NCBI GenBank assembly: GCA_963281255.1
Contig: OY725488.1
Location: 6,793,524 to 6,857,523, forward strand
Direction of reading: 5' to 3'
Length of the DNA: 64,000 bases
DNA from: Aphrocallistes beatrix
Lineage: Eukaryota > Porifera > Hexactinellida > Sceptrulophora > Aphrocallistidae
The position numbers were made by a program, and so were the translations under genes. The first letter of the stretch is position 1. Every line of letters begins with the position of its first letter. Of this stretch, positions 45,701 through 55,800 are shown one piece after another. Under the pieces are notes generated by a model. It made no database searches. It was not told the origin of the DNA and worked only from the letters and a program-made list of their open reading frames with translations.

Positions 45701-46394
45701 CGTGCTCATTCCAATTGGTAGGTTTGTAATGGGATTTATCTTGGGAAACATTACTTCAACACTTGCTAGCTTGAATTCACAGAAAGTGCAATATGAGTCT
45801 AAGTTTAGGATCATGAAGAGCTATATGGATGACTTGAACATGCCGACTCACATCCAAGGGCGTGTAAAAGAATTTTACGAGTATTGCTGGAGCAAAAATA
45901 AAGGAACCAATAGAAACGAATTGTTGGAAGAGTTTCCATTTTGCCTCAGAAATGAACTTCTCGGGATAGTCAACAATCAAGCTTTAAACGGCATTCCAAT
46001 CCTCAGTCAATTTGATGCGAATATACAGCGACACATCGCAGTGTTACTTGAACCACTTCTCCTCACACCGGGTGAATTCGTAGCCAAGGTAGGAGATGCC
46101 GGACAGGAGATTTACTTCATCAAGAAAGGTTCAATCGAGTGTTTGGATTACAACCGACATCTGGTGAAGATGCTAGGGCCAGGCGACTACTTTGGTTTCG
46201 AAGAAACCTTCGGTCGTAAACCGTACATTAACAATCATAGAACAATAACGCATTGTGAATTGATTATTTTCTCTGAAGAGAGCATCGAACTTCTGAAAGA
46301 AGCTTATGACACTGAGAGCAATAAAGTCATCTCGAATGTGGTTGATGCAACAATCGCGGATTTAGAAACAGAAGAAATTGAAACTGATATCTAA
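39795..46394 (+). CDS. CNGK-type four-repeat cyclic-nucleotide-gated K+ channel, single exon
   Basis: A 2199-residue uninterrupted ORF contains four homologous units, each with an S1-S6 core, a pore and a C-terminal cyclic-nucleotide-binding domain (CNBD), as in sea urchin sperm CNGK. Pore signatures are T-S-T-G-F-G-D (about 249-255), T-S-T-G-F-G-D (767-773), S-T-V-G-Y-G-D (1393-1399) and T-S-T-G-Y-G-D (1950-1956), all potassium-selective. S4 segments carry spaced arginines, for example R-L-N-R-V-I-R-I-Y-R in repeat 1 and R-M-N-R-L-I-R-I-Y-K in repeat 3. Only CNBD3 is canonical (F-F-G-E-I, L-P-R-T-A-S-I-R-A near 1587). CNBD2 has P-R-A-V; CNBD1 and CNBD4 lack the P-R-T-A motif. An alanine/lysine/glutamate-rich linker follows CNBD3. 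The gene has no intron, unlike its neighbours. AATAAA occurs at 46577; no poly-A tract follows. The predicted role is cGMP-gated K+ flux, perhaps in sperm or sensory cilia as in other animals. Confidence 0.93.
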   Translation: MRSMLYEVSDKPFKEKMPNFAQRIATTYLVALLSPNGIFVHIWDNLILTSIIINALIVGFQASFNSSVLWLWISSYLLDGLFIIDIILQFIMGYNDKGINVTKISKTAKHYAKTILVIDMLSIIPFELLGAIPIIGPTYYVIALARLNRVIRIYRIFWLVLKNQSSLGTNFNFMQTLKYLSYIFILLQIASCAWYSVSCKNLTDLTDRTVCTRDSWYYNSPLSIVSTQTNTTDVENFIVSIYWGMATITSTGFGDIVAVRRGEKVVAIFFMLAGTLLFGFIVGSITSNITNSDTNWFLYAQRIRAIMSFMRDTEVSQSLRDKVWLYYKYLFESKHGVEDKSVRKGLPKHMEGDISMKIAQEFLENLSLFKDAHYSFHRALALEVESFFYLPGQKIVTKGKNCDFIYFIRRGKAAIMSPDDESAQQDVLNEGDIIGEMYMVYNYERISDIVAITNCETLRISREKLNKVLVFFPNVRQKMKEIARSSVKDAMKTCSKEIITDNLHSLSRDTELSRSNASTRTNLIQARNSSATNYTASKGSIWSHKSDSLTTQRKNTLINALSQRVKRFEKVFMFGMMVVLPLWSILVPYVAIFSSVEWHVTQNVSAGFWALYALLYILDLFLILDTLLIGNLSLDFKSPYYITSVIIEVSANLPIEIVGAIMGGSIKSFKVLWLLRLNRLLKWIKLSEYFSILEKKLGSHIELLRCFKYFLYLLCATHVVACVWFSIATFEGCINPNSWASFHQLNFSHSILQNYVTSFYFSAVTLTSTGFGDIHAYTTLEQIFVIGLSLIGFMLYGHCLATLASTLGNNALPKVLFQEKISAVNNFLSNHKVSASLRKRIERYFELFWIKWQGQSGQEHVMFDLPLPFQENMASEIQEDIIRNLPIFKQTDPNYIKRLCLNTITYAYSPGEIIIYAGDMGKEMYFIRRGSVEVLDETMSFALSTIGAGGYFGEEGLLFGTPRAVSIRASTYCEVIMLHKNAVDDTTEAYPLIRKHFEELAEKKHHSQKALKDSAIQLPTLSDKMYPNLYNTTYSLLRTLQPLLSFALPYNLTSIVINSINDDKVLNKITHPMATPFGLSGTIRPFSISDNLRGGVTPRDSASSIQDSIKKYFNEKCIGNIEPEKLQEESQGWTNNRIFKRPQNLEGDNIESQQTSSIKSLEKLKKIIATFMLRFAFLPTSTFYSWWELLFTLLSFTSFFLVCLQAGFCPDAIPLIFFNYLIDIAFIVDMILKMHTAYFDRKQHLITHPVHCAVNYFKGNFIIDSLANFPTELALPILSIWGLSSYLKILALVRMNRLIRIYKIPLAFGHIAKKITRTGYVFLQLEFIIILFLLMHLTGTIWFLLAQSHEYFLTDMVTMFTEESWAAKQNLFHNSSTVRQYIISLYWAATATSTVGYGDIYASTVIERLYTSFVVIIGILYYGFVMANVAANIANADAQMASFKEKMMNVFFFLKDQNIDTGLQKRIMNYFKFLWGETKGINANELFKEMPLALQGDIALSLYKSLIDKVPLFNNTEIGFTKLLSLSIHPEYFPKGEYVVKKGDLGSSMYFIYRGTVEVVSEDGSTVFASMGEGKFFGEISVLSQLPRTASIRAGTNCALFVLRKVDLDLALEAYPHINDQIKEEANRRLNLVKQRSKAAKEAKEKGADAKTAAEAAARAAKDKDEQSGKSELPPAPTEDDVPIVHCHKVKDEKDWAWFQLFVRESITKTWDGAITKYEKWNPIKYTIHPNSKLAMVIKLVEFFLLYVSTFTITFQGCFQDTAIHFLVINYAFEICFVLLMIIKFYMAYIDSDDGSLKNGLKDIAEHYLFQPLSFGLELISLLPIEIFCLALSDSKLRISYLLYFRIIHALRGIRIPFILSEQEKTLSSWTTYIRIFKFFVLITLCLHIVCCVWFVIGCQVSICKPNSWAVSKFVSIANYKNGTYQLDNDISSLLDQYLTSMYWTVATLTSTGYGDIVPTQEMEMVLAIVLIPIGRFVMGFILGNITSTLASLNSQKVQYESKFRIMKSYMDDLNMPTHIQGRVKEFYEYCWSKNKGTNRNELLEEFPFCLRNELLGIVNNQALNGIPILSQFDANIQRHIAVLLEPLLLTPGEFVAKVGDAGQEIYFIKKGSIECLDYNRHLVKMLGPGDYFGFEETFGRKPYINNHRTITHCELIIFSEESIELLKEAYDTESNKVISNVVDATIADLETEEIETDI

Positions 46395-47796
46395 AATCGT
46401 AACTTAACATGTAATATTGTAACTGCTTGTGTATATGCTAGGGTTGTAGCTTATGTTTACTGATTTTGATACAGGGTATAATCGAATTATTACATCAAAC
46501 TCATTAAATACTCGTGTTAATACCAGTTTATTTGATAATAGCTTGTCATGCATATGCGCCAAGTTTTGGAAAATAGAATAAAATCTGGGGGGGGCCAAGA
46601 GCGAGCGACGGTAAGGGGGGGTCTGTGGGGCTTGCCCCCCAGAAAATTTTTTAAATCTTAGATGCTCAAATATTTACAGCTATTGTTGTTACCTAGGAAA
46701 AGAAAATCTCGGACTATAGTGGAAGAGAAATGTAATTGGGATATATATTTAGACTCAATTAACATAATTTTGGGATTTAGTTGTAACCTATAAGTTTGTG
46801 TGGAGTCAACTTGATAACCTCCAAAGAACTAGTGTAATTGTAAACGAATCGAACAGTGAAGAGTTTAAAAAAGAGGAAAAATATGACTCAGGAAACAGGA
46901 AAGCTAAAATTATCATTTTAACAAAGTAGCATGGGAATGGGGGGGGGGGGGGCACTTTTTAACAATACCCCACACCGTTAAAATTAACCTCTTTAAGTGA
47001 ATTCAGGAATGCTGAGCTCAATTTCTGAAGAAAAAAAAAAATTATTGCTATAAACAGTCTGGAATAAGTTTTTTTAGAAGAAATTCTTCTATTTTCGAAA
47101 ATAAATTCCCAGGACTCTTTAATAATATGATAAAAATTAACTGTTTTGCAAAAAAACTATAAAACTATGACTATCTACGGTTAATCTAACATTAAATGGA
47201 GACTTACAATTTGAATTATAACTGGGGAATGGAAGGGTTCATAATGTTCGCCGGCCCGACCTCTCCCACTTATAGAGGTTCTACTGTCACTCATTTAACC
47301 CTACTTGGACTCGGAATGTTGAAGTGAAAGTGAAAGTTAATTGAAAGTGAAAATGAAAGTGGGAATTTTCTATTTATACTTTGAGCTTAATAAACCAATA
47401 TTTTGACACCTGCACAGGTCAAGTCTCTAGAGATAGTACTTAGCATTCCTCAATCATTTCCGCAACAATCAAGCAAACAAAACTCTGAGTAAATACAAAG
47501 TGAGGTGATATGTTCTAATCATATTTCAAATTCTTAGTATAAATAATTTCCCTACAAACTTGTATACTGTTATATTTCATTCAAATTCTCATCATAAGGC
47601 TGTTATGAGGGACTAATAATGAAATACATAACTGGTTAAGAATATAAGAAACAATACGAGAATATATACGAATTAATTTTAACTAAATATTAGAATATTA
47701 AAATCTCTGCAGCACAGAATAACCTGCCACTATTGCCAATATATATACAACCAAATTACTCAGAAGCAAGACAAGAAGGGGAATGCTGGCATGAGA
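46395..47796. other. intergenic, low-complexity
   Basis: It contains the polyadenylation signal of the channel gene (AATAAA at 46577), a G-rich block near 46589-46640 that looks like a transposon-end remnant, a G14 run near 46940, GAAAGT-rich simple sequence near 47325-47360 and a short end-like AGAGGTTCTACTGTC near 47274. No gene is seen. Confidence 0.4.
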
Positions 47797-50598
47797 TCAA
47801 ACTATGTACTCAATATAATTCTCAGGAATCAGGCCCCGTTTACCTCTCAAGTCTGCATATAGCCACTGCGGTTCATCAGAATTGCGAACATTCTCGAACA
47901 CATCGAACTTCTTAAAACAAAGTTCATTATCATTCTCTCCGTCACAATCGAATATAGCTCTCGCTTTTTGTCCCTTTGAGGTGTCGTTATCAACTTCTTT
48001 GATTTTTTCTGTTCTGGGGGGTAAAACATTCGAGTCACTGCCCTCACTAGTTGAGATGCCATCTATAGAATTGTTAGAGGGAGAAGATTCCAGCTGAGGA
48101 GGTGAAGTAGCAGATTGGTCTCCCGTTGCCTCTACGCTATCCATCCCCTCTTGCAATCTTTTGTCACGAGCAGACGATTCTTCTGTGCCTTCTTGAATCC
48201 CTCTCGAGCTCCTGGCTCCTAGGGGCTGCTTCTCTCTGTGCACCGGTCTCCGTTTGAAGGGGGAGGAGTTGCTGGCAGTGAGGTCTGCTTTAGGAGGCAG
48301 CAGTGGTTTGTGATTCGAGTCCACCATGACGGAGAACGGGCGGTTGGCGAGGACAGGCTTTCGGGTTGGATCGGGGAGAGGCGGAGGGGGCTTGGTGATT
48401 CCAGAGGGCTGTGGAGGCCTGGCTGGCTGGGGGGGCTTTGGCATAAATGAGAGAGGCCGATAAGAGGGATAGTCGGGCGAAGCTTCCTTTTGTCCGGGTT
48501 CGATGAACAAAGTCTGCCTGTTCTCTAATAAGAAGCGGGGCTGGAAAGAGGCGCGAGACGAAAAGTTGCTGTTGATAGCTTGGCTGAATGGTCGGGTGGT
48601 CATGGTCGCAGAGTTTCTCGCACCTCCTGTACTCGACACAGTTACTGTCCCATGGAATATTCTCTGGAAATCTTCGATGAGTTGCTGCACAATTGAGTTT
48701 TGGTATTTAATATTCATAATCGATTGAACAGTCTCGTCACGTGGACGCATTAAGGTGGGACCGAACACAACTCCCACATTGCTAGCACGCATCATATTCT
48801 TATCTGAATGCTCAGCCACCAGTGAGAGATGGTTGATCAACAGCTTCAGCAGGTCTTGGTTTGCTTGCGGCAGGTCTTTGATTATTCCCTGTAACTTAAG
48901 ACTGCGCTCGTCGTAGTTTGAAATCTTTCCAGCCAGAATGAGATCCTCGTGCTTGGAGAAAGTAAAGAGGGGTTCCGGTAGAGAGTTGGCTAGCAACGAC
49001 TTGAGACAACCGCCAATGGTGTGAATGTCGTAATCGGTCTCATCTGAGAAGTCGATACGTTCGAATTTACCTTTGTCGATATCTTTAGTGGTTTTGGAAA
49101 TCTTTGCCTGCATCCCTGACTTGCGGTATATCCCTTCTTCGTCTAGTCCTCTCGCCTCGATCGTAGCGATACATTTCTGTGCGAATCGAATCATCTCAGA
49201 AGTCACTTCGACTTCTACGGGCAGAGTTTCCATGTCGAAGTAAGTGGGTTCTTTTCCTCCGAGAGCGCCAAGCCAGGTTCTCCTGTTGGCCTACAGGCAT
49301 CAATTATCACAAGCTATCATGAAAAACAACAAACAACAAACAAACAAACAAACAAACAAACAAACAAACAAACAAACGAATGAACAAACAAACTTACTTG
49401 TGAGTCGGCCTGTAGGATAAAATTACGCTTTTCAGTGGTCAGTACTTCAAAGCAAAACCGTCTATCCAGCTCCTCTGTCTTGCAACGAGTGCAAGAATCC
49501 AATTTCAGTTTTATTGTGTCTTTTTCAGATTGATGAGTTTTGAACCCTGCTGGATTGATCAAGTAGAGGTCAAACTCCCCTGACTCATGGAACTCCACAT
49601 AGTGCCTGACCCAGGAGCTGAGAGCGCCTTTCTTCTTCTCAGAAATGTATAAATAGCCGCGTGTAATCCCGAGACTCGTGGCTCCCTTTTCTCGCACCCG
49701 TTTCATCAGTTGCTGCGCCTTCTCCATGGTCCCGCTGTATGCGTCCCTGGTTACCTGTATGTTGAGCTGGAGATCCAGAAGAAGAGGCGCCAGGTTCTGC
49801 GATTCTTCATAAGACTGAAATTCAAAGTGTAAAGAATTAGTCAGTAGCAGTATACAAAGATTGGTAAACACATCCAAGGTACCTGGTGGTAGAAGGTAAA
49901 AGTGTCTCTCATGAGTCCCAGAATGGGCTCCATGCACTCAAACACCTTCTGTTCATGGACAGATTGGAGACTCTCCAAGTACTGGAAAGCTTGGGTCTGA
50001 TACAACTCTTTGGTTCTATCCCAGTCCTTGTCACTCTCCAACAGTACCTAGTTACAATGTATGAAGTTAACGCAGAAATATTATATTATATAGGTTGAGG
50101 AGTATGCGTATATTGATAGAGTCATACCTGCTCCTTCTTTTTAGTTGTCAATGCCATCCGTTTGTCCATACTGGCATAGAACTGGTCTGTACTCCGTTCA
50201 AAATGTTTCTTCTGTTCCTTCAGAGGACTGATGCGAGCCTTTCTGAATGTGTCCAGCCCATCGCACACTCTGATCATTATGTTGTCAGCCAGTCTCTCTC
50301 GCTGCTCCTCGATAGACCGGATGTGTTCTGCGAACTCTTTGAGTGAATTGAGAATTTTTTCTTCCATCTCAGATCTCTCTCCAACTGTCTCGAAGCTGAA
50401 TCCGCCTAGCACATCAGCAAAAGCAAGTTGGACTTTAGAGAATTCTTTAGCTGCGCTAATTACCTTTCGTACTTCTTTAACGAGCCCCTTGATAGAGTCG
50501 GATGTGTTCTCCACCTCTTTCTCGTACGCCTGCAGTTTCTCTCTGAAGCCAGGCGTGTCGTGGTAGCACTCATGATACTCGATTACCTTCAGGACCAT
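47797..50598 (-). CDS. GRAF-like RhoGAP (BAR-PH-RhoGAP-SH3)
   Basis: Four exons, 50598-50128, 50047-49883, 49814-49398 and 49290-47797, all in phase 0 with GT-AG introns, give 848 residues, close to ARHGAP26/GRAF1 (about 814). Domain order: BAR (about 1-230; H-D-T-P-G-F-R-E-K-L near the start, F-T-F-Y-H-Q at the exon 2 end), PH (about 255-365; G-Y-L-Y-I-S-E-K-K), RhoGAP (about 375-560; arginine finger in G-I-Y-R-K-S-G at about 407, N-V-G-V-V-F-G-P-T-L), a proline-rich linker and a C-terminal SH3 (A-R-A-I-F-D-C ... G-L-I-P-E-N-Y-I). The family stimulates GTP hydrolysis by RhoA/Cdc42 at curved membranes and focal contacts. The 107-bp third intron is largely an AAAC/GTTT microsatellite reaching to within a few bases of the splice donor. 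ARHGAP10, 26 and 42 cannot be separated here. Confidence 0.93.
49325..49391. repeat. (AAAC)n microsatellite in GRAF-like intron
   Basis: About 65 bp of CAAA units fill most of the 107-bp intron 49291-49397, ending next to the donor CTTAC (minus-strand GTAAG). Confidence 0.9.
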
Positions 50599-52814
50599 TT
50601 ATATCAGCTAAGACACTTATCGATACTATCAAGAAATTCTGTAATTAAGTACTGCTTGGGAACTGTAGACGCGATTTTACAGACTAGAGCGAAAACAGTC
50701 TCCCAATTATCCCAAAGCTCGGGAGACTCAATACAGCCTCATTTCAATACGTGGAGCTTACAAAATGACAATCTAGATATTTAATAATGCTATGACTAGA
50801 CTGTCGATTAGCGAAATGATCACTACAAATGACCGTTGACCACTTTTTGGGCCTAATTATGTCGAAATAATGAGAAAAACGCTCAATTTACGAATGAAAT
50901 ATTGGAAATATTCGTCTTAAAAATAGCGGCATCTTCGGTTTATGCTGCTAAGTGCTAACAAGATATATTTATAGTGGATTACTCTCACCAGATGGCAGAG
51001 TGAAACTAATAAGTGAACAGAAATGGTAATTAGTCATCTCGTTATATAATGCAAGCCATCTCATTTAGTGGGTAACTTAAATATAAAGTTGCTGGAGTAT
51101 AGGTGACTAAATAACTGGCAAAATCGGATCAAAATGGTTGCTGAATTGGTCCTAATAAATCAGCAAGTTGGAAACCTACTTAATGAGATGAGTCTGATTG
51201 CAAAAACTGCATTTTGGCGTTAGTTAGGGATTAAATAACCATTAAACTCGACGGAGATGTTCTAAAAAACTTTCCCCGATTATGGCAACAGTCAATAAGA
51301 GTTGATTCAACAGTTTAAAATATTAAACGTGTTTAGTCAGATCTATGTACATATCTTGTGGATAAGATGAATCCGAGAGAATTTCTATAGAACATTCTAA
51401 TTTGAGGTCAAAATCAGACAGAACTAACTATAATTATATTGTTACCAATTAACAACTACGTATGTATATGTTTTTTGAGAAGAATTCTGTTGAAATATTA
51501 TAGTTTGTTCGTGGATTAATTGGGTATTTCGCATTATTTTAAGTAAAATGTTATTCTCAATGTGACAAAGTTATTAAATGAATTTTAATATGCAAAATCT
51601 GGATGTAAGCTGTTTCTGACGATTTTTTTGTGATTTGCACTGGGTAATCGTACATCTAACTTGCAATATTTCGATTGCAGAGCTACTTAAGTGGTATTCA
51701 GTTTTAGATAATTTGGTTAGAAAATTGGCACATTTAAGAGAAATAATTTATCCCAGTAACAAATTAAATACAAACTATTATATAATTATATAAGACTTAG
51801 ACATCACTCTTTAACACTGTTTTGATGATGGTTTCAAGAAGAACTGGCCGAGTCGAAGTGAACCATCCAGAATCAAGGAAATATTACTAAATTAACACAG
51901 AATTATAAGTGTATGTACACATCTCATAACTCCAGTTCGTATAAATAGCAGAGATTAACCGGCTAGAAACCCAGATTTTGTTGGGTGCATATTAGCATAA
52001 GCCATTATCTGTTATCTCAGACAGAACATTTTATATCATAAAACTCAAATGACCAAATACGGTCTACTTAAACTCAGATACTAAATTAGGCGATATGAAA
52101 CAAGTTAAACCATAAAACTTCAGTTAAATTTATACCTCAGATTTAGAGTTAAACAGAGTGAAGCTAAGGAATCATAAAATTCTTTCTTACCTTCAAGCAT
52201 CTGCAGGGTAATATCTTAGTGGCATTCGAGCTCCCATGTTGCCACACATAACGATCAGATAGCTGACTACACTCATACATTCGGCAGTATTACTAAGTTT
52301 ACCAACTTTAGCAAGTGGTTTATATGAATAATTACAATAGCCAATGAATATTTAATCAGAAGCTATTAGATTCATTCAGTATGTCAGGGGATATTAACTT
52401 GTACATATTCCAAGACAATTTGAACCACCAAAGCCGTTTAAATTCTCGAATGACAATAAAAGTATTATTACGAGATTAGACCCTGAATAAGTTAATAGTT
52501 ACAGGCATATGTAGTTTTATAGAGAATTGAATTTCAGATTTTGATGAGATGTTTATGATTAAACATAAATTAAATCAAAACAAACAATAAGTAAATAATA
52601 ATAATAGTTACAACAGCCATAAATTTAAACAATCTAAAATATAGTAAAAAGTTTAAAATAACTTAAAATAAAGTTTAAAAGAAGTTTAAAGGAGCTTAAA
52701 ATATCTTTCATGACAATGTTTCTATTCAAAAACAAACAATTAATACATCTCAGGTAGAGTCTCCTGGGAAACAGAGCTGAAAGAACAAATGGATGACTGT
52801 AGACAAGCAAATTG
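50599..52814. other. intergenic between GRAF-like 5' end and ATP7 3' end
   Basis: AT-rich, no coding region. It should contain the promoter of the GRAF-like gene. On the minus strand, CTTGAAG|gtaagaaag near 52190 could be the donor of a non-coding first exon, but this is only a splice-site match. Confidence 0.4.
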
Positions 52815-55800
52815 CTATGGATTGTCCGAAAAATGATAAGAATTTTCCAATTCCAAGGAATCATCCTCATCCACACGTTGAAAAGTACCGTATCTATAAA
52901 AGATGATTTACAAAAGCTGGAATTGTTGTTGCAATAACTGCATTCGAGTAAGAGAGAAGATTTACCTGTTATTTTGAAACCAGCTTGTTTTGTACTTTGG
53001 TTTCCTATACAACTTGAGCAGGAGAGAAGAGCACACCACGGTTAGAGAAGAGAAGATCATAGCAGCAGCTGCCATCCACGGTTCCATCACAATGCCGACT
53101 GGGAAGAGAACGCCTTCAAAATTACAACTTGAAATAACTTCTTTTACGAGAAAACAACAAATATTCACTTATATTCAGTATGAATTTAGAAATCTTACCC
53201 GCAGCAATCGGTATAGCTATGTAATTGTATAGAGTGGCCCAGATAAAGTTGAGGTAGATCCTCCTCACAGTAGTTCTTGACAGGTCAATTGCTGTAGCTA
53301 CATCCAACAGATTATTCTATATGAAAACAAATAGAGAGGAGAGATAACAAACAATGAAAAAATGGAAATTTTGATCAATCTACTCCAAACCAGTTCAATA
53401 TGGTATGTCGCTCGTTATTTTTTTAAATTTGAAATCGCTGTTTTCGAGTGCTAACCTTGACCAAGACGATATCAGCTGATTCCATCGCAATGTCTGTTCC
53501 AGAACCTATCGCTATCCCTACGTCTGCCTGCGCCAGAGCAGGGGAGTCATTGATCCCATCTCCCACCATGCACACCTTGAATCCAGCTTTCTGCAGCGAT
53601 TGGATGCACTCTTTCTTGTGGGAAGGAAGCACCTCTGCAATAACGTTTTTATCTGAAATACCTGCTTGCTCTGCAATTACTTTTGCAGTCCTCTTGTTAT
53701 CTCCCGTTAAGAGCAATACCTGAGACAACCAGCATAACAAAACTATCTGCCATGGCTTAGAATCTTAGATAAAGACATATCTAAACGAACCTTTTTCCCC
53801 ATCTGTTTGATTATCTCCACCGTATTCCTAGCATCTGGTTTGATCGGATCGTGAATGGCTAGTGTCGCTACCAGCAGAGAATCAATGGCTACGAACACGA
53901 GGGTATTTCCATCTCGTTCTAGATATTCCTGGCCCTGTTCTATCATGGTTGGGAGAGGTACTTGATTTTGGCGTAAAATTTCTCTGTTTCCGACCAGGAC
54001 AGAATACTCCTCCTTACAATCAGCTAAAACGGATAGAAAGTAACATCGCGTATTATAATATGCGAGATTGCCAGCTTACTAAAAAGATTCTGATTTCGAC
54101 AGCATATTTTAGTTTTAATCCCCAGGCCGGAACAGAGCTCAAATTCCAAACACTTTCCGTGCTCCAGCGTCTGTAGTTCTCTGTTGGCATAGTTGACTAT
54201 TGCCCTGGCCAGCGGATGCTCACTCCCGGACTCAGCCGACCCGAGTAGCCAGATGATGAGGTCTCTCGATAATACATCTAACGGTACTAGCATGTTAAGT
54301 CGAGCTACTTCCGGTTTACCACAAGTGAGAGTCCCTGTCTTGTCGAAAACGATGATCTTTGTCTAAGATTCACGCATAGTATTCAAACAGAACTTTCTAA
54401 AACTATAAATTGAAATTGGCCCTACTTTGTACATCTTTTCCAGAGGCTGTCCGCCCTTGATGAGGATTCCCTGCGTGGCTCCAACACCTGTGCCTACGAT
54501 AACCGCAGTGGGGGTGGCTAACCCGAGTGCACAAGGACAAGCCACCGCCAGGACTGCAATCGCGAACTGAACTGCGTAGGATAATTCATCCAGACAGTTG
54601 ACGTAAAGGCTCCCTGGAGAATGACAAGATCATTATATCATAGCGCCTTATAATGTTTAACAGTGTATTACAGAATTAGGTATGTTCGCATAGACACAAA
54701 GTCTTCCAATACACGATTGGCCTACTAATTTAAGAACTGAGTCATGGCTCAGGAATCAGTTGGATGAATAAGAAGATATTGTACCGACCTGATCCCGTAG
54801 AGTTCATATTCGCGCTGGAGTTCATATTTATAGTGGACGCGTTGAAAGAGTAATTAAAATGGCAAAGGAATTTCCACTCAAAGTGCTGTGAGAGGAGGAT
54901 GAGTATGAGCCAGAAGGAGAATGTGAGGAGGGAAAGGGTGATGATAAGGGGCACGAAGACACTGCTAATCCTGTCTGCAAGTTTCTGCACGCTTGCTTTA
55001 TTCATCTGAGCCTCTTGTACCAGGTGCAGGATTTGAGAAAGCATGGTGTCATCTCCAGCGTGAGTCACTTCAACCAACAGCCAGGAGTTGGTGTTGAGTG
55101 ACCCCCCGATCACCATGTCACCCTGGGACTTCATCAGGGGAATCGGCTCACCTGTGATCAAAGATTCGTCTAGATATGAGTTGCCTTCGAGTATTATTCC
55201 ATCGATTGGCACCTTTCGGAAATATATTTTCAAAACAAACAGTAGACATCGTTTATGTCAAGATGTAAAGGACATACTTTGGAACCAGGGTATATTTTGA
55301 TGACGTCACCCTTTTGTAGCAGCTCAGTTTTAATCGATTCCTCTTTGACTACGTTTTGATGCTTGTCCAACTCAACTAGCACTGCTTCTTTCGGCTGTAG
55401 AGAGATCAGCTTGGAGAGAGCAGCAGAGGTTTTACCTGCACCCAGCACATTAAGTGTACAGTATAATGTAATGAAGTTTAGAATAAATTTATGCATTGAT
55501 AAATAGCAAACCTCTAGCGAGATGCTCAAGCCACCTGCCAAATGAAATGAACGTGATTAACATAGGCGGAGTTTCGAAGAAAGTCTTAAGCTTATCCTCT
55601 CCTTCCACCACACTCCAGATACTGACTGCCAGACTGTAAATGTAGGCGATACTAGTCGCGAGAGCTATCAAGAGGTCCATACTCGCGCTCTTGTGCCGCA
55701 GGGCGCGTAAAGCAGGGATGTAGAACTGACTGCCTCCGAATATCTGGGTTACTGTCGACAGAGAGAATAACAGTAGGGTGCGTAGAGATAGGCCGGAGAG

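Noticed and set aside
39795-46394. Retrocopy origin of the channel gene
   Set aside because: No poly-A tract after the polyadenylation signal and no flanking duplication were found, so absence of introns alone is not enough.
49841-50346. Plus-strand open frames opposite the GRAF-like exons
   Set aside because: Antisense shadows of coding exons with no family resemblance.
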